Source: JBBRLG01 sp038231495
Lineage (GTDB): Bacteria > Planctomycetota > Planctomycetia > Gemmatales > Gemmataceae
NCBI GenBank assembly: GCA_038231495.1
Contig: JBBRLG010000422.1
Span: 1 to 6,687, forward strand
Reading direction: 5' to 3'
DNA length: 6,687 nt
Shown here: positions 1 through 5,641 of the stretch, piece after piece
Layout of the letters: every line of letters starts with the position of its first letter
Numbering within the stretch: position 1 is the stretch's first letter
Translations under genes and position numbers: made by a program
The notes under the pieces: model-generated
Told to the model about the DNA's origin: nothing
Seen by the model: only the letters and a program-made list of their open reading frames with translations
The model's database searches: none

Positions 1-14
1 AGCCGCTTGCGGCT
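1..14. repeat. Small GC-rich hairpin at left edge
   Basis: AGCCG and CGGCT flank a CTTG loop, giving a perfect 5-bp stem (6 bp if the loop is closed to TT). No T-run follows, so it is not a classical intrinsic terminator. It may be the end of a dispersed palindromic repeat or of an upstream transcription unit that lies outside the window. Confidence 0.35.
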
Positions 15-30
15 ACGACGGTGTAAATTT

Positions 31-85
31 GTCTCAAGCAGCGGCCGCGCCGCGCCGATAAAGGGGAAGTGAGACGCCCCGTCTC
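31..85 (+). promoter_or_regulatory. Possible mutually exclusive hairpins in the ftsK leader
   Basis: GTCTCA at 31-36 is the reverse complement of TGAGAC at 70-75. The same GAGACG (71-76) can instead pair with CGTCTC (80-85) around a 3-nt CCC loop. The two pairings exclude each other. The stems are only 6 bp, and no promoter or terminator T-run is visible, so a regulatory role is speculative. Confidence 0.15.
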
Positions 86-112
86 GAACGCCGCGCTGGC
101 ACCGACACCCGT

Positions 113-120
113 GGAGAAGG
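113..120 (+). promoter_or_regulatory. Ribosome binding site of ftsK
   Basis: The purine-rich GGAGAAGG ends 4 nt before the ATG at 125, and its GGAG core lies 8 nt upstream. This supports the ATG at 125 over the internal starts in other frames nearby. Confidence 0.6.
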
Positions 121-124
121 CCCC

Positions 125-2398
125 ATGCTGGAAAACCGCCCGTGGCGTCTGGACCTGGCCGCCGCCGTCTTGTTCGTGGGCGGTGCCCTCCTCGCCGCAG
201 CCGTTATCAGCAACGACCCCGCCGATCTGGGGCACAACGTCTTCCCGCCGAATGCGGTCCCGAAAAACCTCCTCGGCCACTCCGGCGCGCTGGTCGCCGC
301 CACCCTGCTCCAGGCGCTCGGCGCGGGGGCGTATGCCTTGCTGGCGGCCTGGCTCGTGCTAGTCCTGCTGTTTGTTGTACGGCGCGACGTCTTCGCCTGG
401 GCGCGCCGCGTCGTCGGCTGCCTGGTGCTGGTTCCTGCGGTCGCGGTGCTGGCGGCGGCGGGGCAAGACGTCTGGGGCGTCAAGCACCCGGCCGGGCCGG
501 GCGGCACGGTCGGCGCGGCACTTCTGCAACTGCTGGAAACGCACGTCCCACCGACTGCCCAGGTCGTGCTCCTCGCCGCCGTCTGCCTACTGGGCCTCGT
601 CCTCGCGCTCGACGCGGTGTTGCGCTTTCTCGTGCGCTCGGCCCGGCGGACGGGCACGGTCGTGTCCCGCAAACTGGGCGAAACGTGCCGCCGCGTTTTC
701 CGGAAGCGCGCCACCCGCTTCACGTCGGCACCGGTGAAGGAAGACCCGGCCGTCGCCCGGCAGACCGCGGTCGCCAAAACGATCGCAGACCTGACGGGGG
801 CTGACCCGCGTGCCATTCCGATCCGCCATCACGACGTGGCGGACGCCGAGGACAACGCCGCTGACACGTCGCTGTCAGCCCAAAAGCAACGGGACCGACA
901 GCGGTTCGCCGACTACGAGTTGCCGCCGTTGACGCTGCTGGAGGACCCGCAGCCGATCGCGCTGGACGCGCAAGACCAGGAGCTGCGCGACCGCGCCCTG
1001 TTGCTGGAAAAGACATTCGCCGACTTCGGGTTGAACGTGCGCGTCGTCGGCATCAACACGGGGCCGGTGGTGACGCAGTTCGAGATTTCGCTGGAGACCG
1101 GGCTGCGCGTCAACAAGGTGACGCGCCTGGCCGACGACGTGGCCTTGAACCTCAAGGCACCGAGCGTGCGCATGGTCGCGCCGATCCCCGGCCGCAACAC
1201 CGTCGGCATCGAAATCCCCAACGAATTGCGGGCCGACGTGCGCCTCAAGGAAGTAATCCTGGCGTCGGGCGCGAAGCTGGCCAAGAGCAAAATACCGCTG
1301 TTCCTGGGCAAGGACAGCGAGGGCCGGCCGCTGGTTCACGACCTGGCCGACATGCCGCACTTGCTCATCGCCGGCAGCACCGGCACCGGCAAATCGGTGT
1401 GCATGAACGCCATCATCCTCAGCATGCTCATGACGCGCCGGCCCGACGAGGTGCGCATGGTGATGATCGACCCCAAGGTAGTCGAGCTAAGCATGTTCGA
1501 GAAGGTGCCGCACTTGATGCACCCGGTCGTCTCGGACATGAAGAAGGCCGAGGCGATCCTGGGCTGGGCGGTGGACAAGATGGAGGAGCGTTACGACCTG
1601 CTCCGCCGTGCCCGCGTCCGCAACATCGGCAGCTACAACGACCTGACGCACGAGGAAATCCTGCGCCGCGTCGCCCCGGAGGACGACGAGGACCGCAAGC
1701 TGATCCCGGAGCGGATGCCGTACATCGTCATCTTCGTGGACGAGATGGCGGACCTCATCATGCAGATGCGTAAAGAGGTGGAAGGCCACATCATCCGCCT
1801 GGCACAAAAGTCGCGGGCGGCGGGCATCCACCTGGTGCTGGCGACGCAAAAGCCGACGGTGGACGTCATCACGGGCCTGATCAAGTCGAACCTGCCGGCG
1901 CGCATCTGCTTCAAGGTGGTGAACAAGTCGGACAGCCGGGTGGTGCTAGACGAGATGGGCGCCGACAAGCTGCTGGGCAAGGGCGACATGCTTTTCCTGC
2001 CGCCCGGCACGAGCAGCCTGGTGCGTGCGCAGGGAACTTATGCCAGCGAAAACGAGATTCAGCAGATCGTCGATACGCTGGAAGGCGACCCGTGCTACGC
2101 GCCGGAGTTGATGCAGTTGCCGCTCTCGAAGGACGACGGCTCGGAAAGCCTGCTGGACAAGCTGCGCGAGCGCGACCCGCTTTACGGCCAGGCGGTGGAA
2201 GTCATCATCCGTGAGCAGCGCGGCAGCGTGTCGCTATTGCAGCGGGTGTTGGGCATCGGCTACGGCCGTGCGGCCCGGCTGGTGGACTTCATGGCGGAGG
2301 ACGGCATCGTCGGCGCATATAAGGGCAGCAACGCGCGGGAGGTGTTGTATACGACGGAGCAATGGGCGGCCCTGCGCGACGGTGGAAATGCGAATTGA
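125..2398 (+). CDS. ftsK: FtsK/SpoIIIE family DNA translocase
   Basis: Membrane-anchored, ATP-driven double-stranded DNA pump. In the family it clears and orients chromosome ends at the division site and, in many bacteria, activates XerCD recombination at dif. The 757-residue protein has hydrophobic segments at about 10-28, 54-86, 95-111 and 145-168, matching the FtsK N-terminal membrane domain. A charged linker runs to about 265, much shorter than the long linker of E. coli FtsK. The alpha/beta motor follows, with Walker A GSTGTGKS at 417-424 and Walker B IVIFVDE at 534-540, followed by the family-typical LVLATQKP and KVVNKSDSR segments. The C-terminus (about 684-745) is the gamma winged helix, with GIGYGRAARL as the DNA-reading element. 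A ribosome binding site at 113-120 supports the ATG. The gene appears complete and stands alone, with no close downstream partner. Many planctomycetes keep FtsK although they lack FtsZ. The family call is very secure; the XerCD/dif role here is inferred. Confidence 0.97.
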   Translation: MLENRPWRLDLAAAVLFVGGALLAAAVISNDPADLGHNVFPPNAVPKNLLGHSGALVAATLLQALGAGAYALLAAWLVLVLLFVVRRDVFAWARRVVGCLVLVPAVAVLAAAGQDVWGVKHPAGPGGTVGAALLQLLETHVPPTAQVVLLAAVCLLGLVLALDAVLRFLVRSARRTGTVVSRKLGETCRRVFRKRATRFTSAPVKEDPAVARQTAVAKTIADLTGADPRAIPIRHHDVADAEDNAADTSLSAQKQRDRQRFADYELPPLTLLEDPQPIALDAQDQELRDRALLLEKTFADFGLNVRVVGINTGPVVTQFEISLETGLRVNKVTRLADDVALNLKAPSVRMVAPIPGRNTVGIEIPNELRADVRLKEVILASGAKLAKSKIPLFLGKDSEGRPLVHDLADMPHLLIAGSTGTGKSVCMNAIILSMLMTRRPDEVRMVMIDPKVVELSMFEKVPHLMHPVVSDMKKAEAILGWAVDKMEERYDLLRRARVRNIGSYNDLTHEEILRRVAPEDDEDRKLIPERMPYIVIFVDEMADLIMQMRKEVEGHIIRLAQKSRAAGIHLVLATQKPTVDVITGLIKSNLPARICFKVVNKSDSRVVLDEMGADKLLGKGDMLFLPPGTSSLVRAQGTYASENEIQQIVDTLEGDPCYAPELMQLPLSKDDGSESLLDKLRERDPLYGQAVEVIIREQRGSVSLLQRVLGIGYGRAARLVDFMAEDGIVGAYKGSNAREVLYTTEQWAALRDGGNAN

Positions 2399-2719
2399 GG
2401 GGGAATCAATAATAGAATTGACGCCATTTTTTCCACCGGCGAGACTTGGCCAAGACTACAGCCTGCACTCTTTGAAAGTAGTGGGGCCATTCGGCTGGGT
2501 GAGAAAGCTCGCCGACGATCTGCGCCTGGCGGATGGCAGGGCCAAAGTAAACGGAAGAGAAGCGACGGAGGAAAGGACCGGAGTGGCGACGGAGGACCGG
2601 AAGGCGTTGCATCGGAAACATTGAATGTCCCCATTGACCTTTGGCTCTTATCCCTCAAGATGTTATCGCGGTGAGTATGACCTTGCAGGAACTGGCGAAT
2701 CGGGAAGAGGGAACAACCG
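2399..2719. other. Intergenic region, no convincing gene
   Basis: These 321 bases after ftsK have lower GC than the flanking gene. A T6 run at 2427-2432 lacks a preceding stem, so I see no intrinsic terminator. GCGACGGAGGA occurs at 2562-2572 and 2586-2596, each followed (after a 5-nt insertion in the first) by CCGGA, forming an imperfect direct repeat with a 24-nt period. An open frame of 71 codons runs on the minus strand from 2621 to 2406. Its product is rich in Arg, Trp and Tyr and resembles nothing I recognise. It has no good ribosome binding site, so I do not call it as a gene. A 19-codon frame starting at ATG 2677 overlaps the next gene and is probably chance. Confidence 0.5.
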
Positions 2720-3133
2720 ATGACCACAGCGCCTGAGACGGCACGAAATCTTCTCGACGCCGCCTATGTGGGGCTCAACCTCGCAGACGGCGACCTCGTT
2801 GAAGCGACCGAACGCCCGACCTCGGCCACGTTGTCGGCGTGGGTCGAGAAAGGAGAGTGGCTCGCCCTCGGCCGGCACCTCGGCGCGGAAAAAATCTTCT
2901 TCGTCAACAACAACCCGGTCGTCGTCTTCGCAGAATCCAAACTAGGGCAGGAACACTGGCTCAGCTACTTCAACCGCATCTGGTGTATGGGTCGCCCGCA
3001 ACTCCTCTTTCTCGCCGGGGCCGGAGAGTTGTCGGTTTTCAACCTAACTAAGAAGCCCGGACCAGAAAAGGGGACGACCAGAAAAGCGACCAGAAAAGGG
3101 GACGGACCAGAAAAGGGGACGCGGACAGTTTAG
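2720..3133 (+). CDS. Hypothetical protein, probably truncated at its C-terminus
   Basis: I do not recognise this 137-residue protein. A good ribosome binding site, GAAGAGG at 2704-2710, lies 9 nt before the ATG, so the start looks real. Residues 1 to about 112 look like a genuine soluble domain: an N-terminal helical part, a VFFVNNNPVVVFAE-like beta stretch (here FFVNNNPVVVFAE), then IWCMGRPQLLFLAGAGELSVFNL. There is no signal peptide or membrane segment. From about residue 113 (PEKGTTRKATRKGDG...) the protein is read from the tandem AGAAAAGGGGAC repeat units, and the TAG stop lies at the tip of the repeat hairpin. The natural protein was therefore probably longer and lost its 3' part when the repeats arrived or expanded. 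The intact parent might be a multidomain enzyme, but I cannot name a family. It could be a pseudogene or still be expressed as a short protein. Confidence 0.55.
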   Translation: MTTAPETARNLLDAAYVGLNLADGDLVEATERPTSATLSAWVEKGEWLALGRHLGAEKIFFVNNNPVVVFAESKLGQEHWLSYFNRIWCMGRPQLLFLAGAGELSVFNLTKKPGPEKGTTRKATRKGDGPEKGTRTV

Positions 3134-3281
3134 AACGAAAACTGTCCGCGTCCCCTTTTCTCCCCGTCCCCTTTTCTCCCCCTCCCGAAAACTGTCCGCG
3201 TCCCCTTTTCTCCCCTTCGAGAATGAAAACTGTCCGCGTCCCCTTTTCTCCCCCCGTCCCCTTTTCTCCCCTTTTCTCCCC
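3061..3281. repeat. Cluster of direct and inverted AGAAAAGGGGAC-type repeats
   Basis: Four units beginning ACCAGAAAAG start at 3061, 3077, 3089 and 3106 on the + strand, with periods of 16, 12 and 17 nt. The second unit lacks the GGGGAC part. In opposite orientation, three identical 29-nt units lie at 3137-3165, 3187-3215 and 3225-3253, each running from GAAAACTGTCCGCG through TCCCCTTTTCTCCCC. Shorter copies of the GTCCCCTTTTCTCCCC half lie at 3166-3181 and 3256-3271, with a final TTTTCTCCCC at 3272-3281. The pattern resembles dispersed REP-like repeats, some of which are mobilised by IS200-like (RAYT) transposases. That link is an inference, because no transposase gene is in the window. Sequence periods not divisible by three argue against a protein-coding repeat. 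Confidence 0.85.
3109..3161. repeat. Perfect 23-bp inverted repeat hairpin
   Basis: Bases 3109-3131 are the exact reverse complement of 3139-3161, separated by the 7-nt loop AGAACGA. This is where the direct and inverted halves of the repeat cluster meet. The stop codon of the preceding open frame (3131-3133) lies at the loop edge. The right arm ends in a CCCCTTTTCT tract, so the transcript could form a strong stem-loop followed by U-rich sequence and might terminate transcription. Confidence 0.85.
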
Positions 3282-3372
3282 GAGCGTACCAGACCAAAAA
3301 CGGTCCCCGGTACAGCTTGATTTTACCTGGTTCGGTGGAAGGAGAGTTCTGAGGGTAATGGCGTAAGCAAGG

Positions 3373-3402
3373 TTGGCGAGGGTCGAGATTGGCGAGGGTC
3401 GA
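3373..3402 (+). repeat. Tandem repeat of TTGGCGAGGGTCGA
   Basis: TTGGCGAGGGTCGA occurs at 3373-3386 and again at 3389-3402, a 16-nt period, roughly one and a half helical turns. The core GGCGAGGGTC returns in inverted orientation (GACCCTCGCC) at 3488-3497. The arrangement could be a set of protein binding sites upstream of the export genes, or a remnant of a duplicated sequence. No function is shown by the sequence. Confidence 0.5.
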
Positions 3403-3487
3403 TTGTGGTCTGTTATGGATGCGTAAGTGCTGATCGGCAAATGTGTTGTGTCAACTATTTACAAAGCGATACCGTATGGTAGGGGGT

Positions 3488-3497
3488 GACCCTCGCC
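3488..3497 (-). repeat. Inverted copy of the GGCGAGGGTC core
   Basis: GACCCTCGCC is the exact reverse complement of the core in the tandem pair at 3373-3402, about 86 nt downstream of it. It lies about 350 nt before the permease start. It is reported because three copies of a 10-nt core within 125 nt are unlikely to be chance, but a 10-mer alone is weak evidence. Confidence 0.4.
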
Positions 3498-3826
3498 ATA
3501 TGTGATTGGCGTGGCTTACATCGGTAAGCATCCATCGACAGAGCTGTACTCGGCACCATTTGGCAAGTCCGTCGGCGGCCTACGGCTGTGCATAACTGTC
3601 GTGCCAAGGCAATACCGCTGATTTCACGAAAATTGTCCGAACCACCAACGTCCCCCTGGACGATTCTACAAGGCACACGCCGCACGCCCGGTGCCGGATT
3701 GGGCAAGCTGCGCACCCTGGGCGGAGCGCTGCCGGACCTCTGGTTGATTTTTTCCACCGGGGATGCTAAGAGCGTAACCGCCTGGACATCGTTTCGCCGC
3801 GCCCGTGTCGCGGCCACTGCACGGAA

Positions 3827-3833
3827 GGGGAGG
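3827..3833 (+). promoter_or_regulatory. Ribosome binding site deciding the permease start
   Basis: GGGGAGG ends 10 nt before ATG 3844. A longer reading from GTG 3805 would place this site inside the coding region and would add 13 residues (SRPLHGRGGRYG after the start) not expected in the family, so ATG 3844 is preferred. Confidence 0.6.
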
Positions 3834-3843
3834 TCGGTACGGC

Positions 3844-4626
3844 ATGGTTGCCTACATCAAGGCCATCTGGGGTTGCCGGTATTTTTGGCTGTCGCTGGTG
3901 AAGATGGACCTGCGCTCGCGCTACCGCGGCTCGCTGCTGGGCATCGGTTGGTCGCTCCTGCACCCCATCGCGATGACTACCATCATTTGCATCGCGTTCG
4001 GAGCCTTGTTCGAGGCTCCCATCGAAAAATTCGCCCCGTACCTCATGGCCGGCCTGACCTTCTGGAGCTTCATCTCGACCGTAACCGTGGGCGGTTGCCA
4101 GTCGTTCTTTAACGGCGAATCGTACATCCGCCAGCACCCCGCGCCAATGGCCATTTACCCGTTGCGCACCATGCTCGGCGGGGCGTTCCATTACTCGCTG
4201 GGCCTGATGCTCGTGATCGCGCTGGCCGGCGTCATGCGCGGTTACGAAAACGCCTGGCCGCTGTTCACGCTCATCCCGACCTTGATGCTGCTCTTGCTGT
4301 TCGGCTGGTCGCTGGCGATCCTGTTCGCGGTCATCAACGTCCGGTTTCGCGACACCAACCACCTGACCGAAATCGGGCTGCAGATCATGTTCTACCTGAC
4401 GCCGGTCATGTATTACCCCGACCTGTTGCTGAAACGGGGCGTCGGCACCTTCCTGTACTTCAACCCGATGGTCCCGTTTTTGGAGTTGTTGCGCAAACCG
4501 ATCTGCGACTGCGAGGTGCCGGACCCGACGACGTACCTGATCGCCGCCGCAATCGTCCTCGTGTCGTCCACCGCGGCGGTTGTGGCTCTGCGCAGCCAGG
4601 AACGCCAGGTGATCTTCCACCTGTAA
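3844..4626 (+). CDS. ABC-2 type polysaccharide export permease (Wzm/TagG/KpsM type)
   Basis: Integral inner-membrane half of an ABC exporter that moves lipid-linked O-antigen, capsule, teichoic acid or similar glycans out of the cytoplasm. The 260-residue protein is a normal length for the family. It starts with a short amphipathic region followed by KMDLRSRYRGSLLGIGW at 20-36, the hallmark cytoplasmic segment before the first membrane helix. Six hydrophobic segments follow at about 31-54, 64-82, 112-133, 141-165, 174-192 and 231-249. VRFRDTNHL at 166-174 and YLTPVMYY at 184-191 match the conserved RD and TP motifs, and FNPMVPFLELLR at 206-217 matches the conserved NP segment near the last helix. 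The ATPase partner begins 91 nt downstream. The substrate cannot be read from the sequence; a mannose-containing glycan is suggested only by the downstream isomerase. Confidence 0.93.
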   Translation: MVAYIKAIWGCRYFWLSLVKMDLRSRYRGSLLGIGWSLLHPIAMTTIICIAFGALFEAPIEKFAPYLMAGLTFWSFISTVTVGGCQSFFNGESYIRQHPAPMAIYPLRTMLGGAFHYSLGLMLVIALAGVMRGYENAWPLFTLIPTLMLLLLFGWSLAILFAVINVRFRDTNHLTEIGLQIMFYLTPVMYYPDLLLKRGVGTFLYFNPMVPFLELLRKPICDCEVPDPTTYLIAAAIVLVSSTAAVVALRSQERQVIFHL

Positions 4627-4633
4627 TGCGTTA

Positions 4634-4658
4634 CCCCAAGACTCCGCCGGTGTTGGGG
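4634..4658 (+). other. Weak hairpin between permease and ATPase genes
   Basis: CCCCAA (4634-4639) can pair with TTGGGG (4653-4658) around a 13-nt loop. It lies just after the permease stop codon. It has no T-run and is too weak to be a convincing terminator, so the two genes are probably co-transcribed. It might stabilise the upstream message. Confidence 0.25.
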
Positions 4659-4717
4659 GGTTAAACGGTCGGCGCTCACCCGGTCGCATTCCGGACCTAT
4701 GCTCGAGGGAATGGTTC

Positions 4718-5497
4718 ATGGCGCAAATCGAATTGGACGGGGTCGGCCTCACCTTTCGGGTGCAGCAAGCCAGCCGGAATACGTTGAAGGACTTCTTCAT
4801 CGGCCAGTTGTTCCGGGGCAACAAGAACCCGCCCATGGAGGTGAAAGCCCTCCAGGATCTGACCTTGCGCATCGGCAAGGGCGACCGCCTCGGCATCGTC
4901 GGCCACAACGGTGCCGGCAAAAGCACGCTCCTGCGCGTCCTGGCCGGCATCTATCAACCGACGGCGGGCCGCATCAAGGTCGGCGGCCGGGTCAGTTCCC
5001 TCTTCGACATCGCGCTCGGCTTCGAGATGGACGGCACCGGTTGGGAGAACATCGCCTACCGCAGCTATTTGCAGGGCGAGACGCCGCGCAGCGTCAAGGG
5101 CAAGAAGGACGCCATCGCCGAGTTCAGCGAGCTGGGCGATTTCCTCAACATGCCGGTGCGCTACTACTCGGCCGGCATGCAGATGCGGCTGGCGTTCTCG
5201 ATTGCGACCGCCATCGACCCGGAAATCTTGCTGGTAGACGAAATCCTGAGCGTCGGCGACATGGCCTTCCAAAACAAGGCACGCGCCCGCATGATGGAAA
5301 TGATGTCGCGTGCGCACCTGATGGTCATGGTCAGCCACGATCTGAAATCGTTGGCAAAAATGTGTAACTATGCGATCTGGCTGGACCACGGCCGGATGCT
5401 AATGTGGGGCGACTGTGACGAGGTCATCGCGGCGTACACGGCCTCGGTCATGGGCCCTCCCGTCAAGGACACCGCGTCAACTCAAGCGGCGGCGTGA
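4718..5497 (+). CDS. ABC transporter ATPase for polysaccharide export (KpsT/TagH/Wzt type)
   Basis: Cytoplasmic nucleotide-binding subunit that powers the permease encoded just upstream. The 259-residue protein contains Walker A GHNGAGKST at 62-70, the signature YSAGMQMRLAFS at 150-161, Walker B ILLVDE at 170-175, a D-loop SVGD at 178-181 and the switch histidine in SHD (H207). GRVSSLFDIALGFEMDGTGWENI (about 90-112) is the stretch that separates polysaccharide/teichoic acid exporter ATPases from other ABC proteins. The protein ends about 50 residues after the switch region, so it lacks the C-terminal glycan-binding domain of full-length Wzt proteins. It is closer in architecture to KpsT or TagH-core forms. 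GAGGGA at 4705-4710, 7 nt upstream, supports ATG 4718 over ATG 4711, which is in another frame. Confidence 0.94.
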   Translation: MAQIELDGVGLTFRVQQASRNTLKDFFIGQLFRGNKNPPMEVKALQDLTLRIGKGDRLGIVGHNGAGKSTLLRVLAGIYQPTAGRIKVGGRVSSLFDIALGFEMDGTGWENIAYRSYLQGETPRSVKGKKDAIAEFSELGDFLNMPVRYYSAGMQMRLAFSIATAIDPEILLVDEILSVGDMAFQNKARARMMEMMSRAHLMVMVSHDLKSLAKMCNYAIWLDHGRMLMWGDCDEVIAAYTASVMGPPVKDTASTQAAA

Positions 5498-5510
5498 CCG
5501 CGAGATAGGT

Positions 5511-5609
5511 CCCCCCCTTACGAAGGGGGGTAGGGGGGGGCGAGCACGATTAAAGTGCTCAGTCAGGGTATCCAATTCACCCCCCCAGCCCCCCCTTCGT
5601 AAGGGGGGG
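5511..5609. repeat. MITE-like inverted-repeat element with CCCCCC-TTACGAA-GGGGGG arms
   Basis: Left arm 5511-5540 and right arm 5580-5609 are inverted copies matching at 27 of 30 positions; the three mismatches are adjacent. Each arm is itself palindromic, with C-runs and G-runs around TTACGAA or TTCGTAA, so an 8-bp stem with an ACG-type loop is possible in each arm. The 39-nt centre carries another hairpin, GAGCAC (5542-5547) with GTGCTC (5555-5560). There is no coding capacity. The element fills most of the gap between the ATPase stop and the isomerase ribosome binding site. It resembles dispersed palindromes I associate with planctomycete and some cyanobacterial genomes; this is from memory, not a search. 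Confidence 0.8.
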
Positions 5610-5625
5610 AGTGCGACGTTGCGCC

Positions 5626-5632
5626 GAGGAGG
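5626..5632 (+). promoter_or_regulatory. Ribosome binding site selecting a TTG start for manA
   Basis: GAGGAGG is a near-consensus site ending 9 nt before TTG 5642. No ATG or GTG in the same frame lies nearby at good spacing. The first in-frame ATG, at residue 14, would remove the conserved N-terminal strand, so the TTG start is preferred. Confidence 0.65.
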
Positions 5633-5641
5633 CTGTCCGGT

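Larger units (their letters stand above)
3282..3843. other. Long non-coding region upstream of the export genes
   Basis: This stretch of about 560 bases has no frame with protein-like composition and has lower, more mixed GC than the genes on either side. The open frames crossing it on both strands give low-complexity Arg/Pro/Ser-rich products without good ribosome binding sites. It contains a weak hairpin (GTACC at 3286-3290 with GGTAC at 3309-3313, plus inner GACC/GGTC) and the GGCGAGGGTC repeats listed separately. The promoter of the exporter genes is expected here, but I could not identify a confident -35/-10 pair. Decayed mobile or accessory DNA is a reasonable alternative reading. Confidence 0.5.

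Noticed and set aside
3137..3253. CRISPR-like array: three exact 29-nt repeats
   Set aside because: The intervals are 21 and 9 nt, too short and unequal for spacers. The 21-nt interval is made of half-copies of the repeat itself, and no cas gene is present.
3358..3366. Ribosome-binding-site-like AAGGAGAG followed by ATG GCG TAA
   Set aside because: It encodes only two residues. A chance match is the simplest explanation, and nothing in frame continues after the stop.
3048..3440. Minus-strand open frame of 130 codons
   Set aside because: Its sequence is largely repeated EKGT/EKRG blocks translated from the repeat cluster and it has no ribosome binding site.
3805..3843. GTG start extending the permease by 13 residues
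   Set aside because: The ribosome binding site at 3827-3833 fits ATG 3844, and the extra residues are unlike the family N-terminus.
3588..4112. Plus-strand open frame of 174 codons entering the permease gene
   Set aside because: Its second half is out of frame with the permease and its first half is low-complexity with no recognisable motif.
3766..4950. Long minus-strand open frame of 394 codons
   Set aside because: It overlaps the well-supported permease and ATPase genes. The product is Arg/Gln/His/Asp-rich low-complexity sequence typical of an antisense shadow in high-GC DNA.
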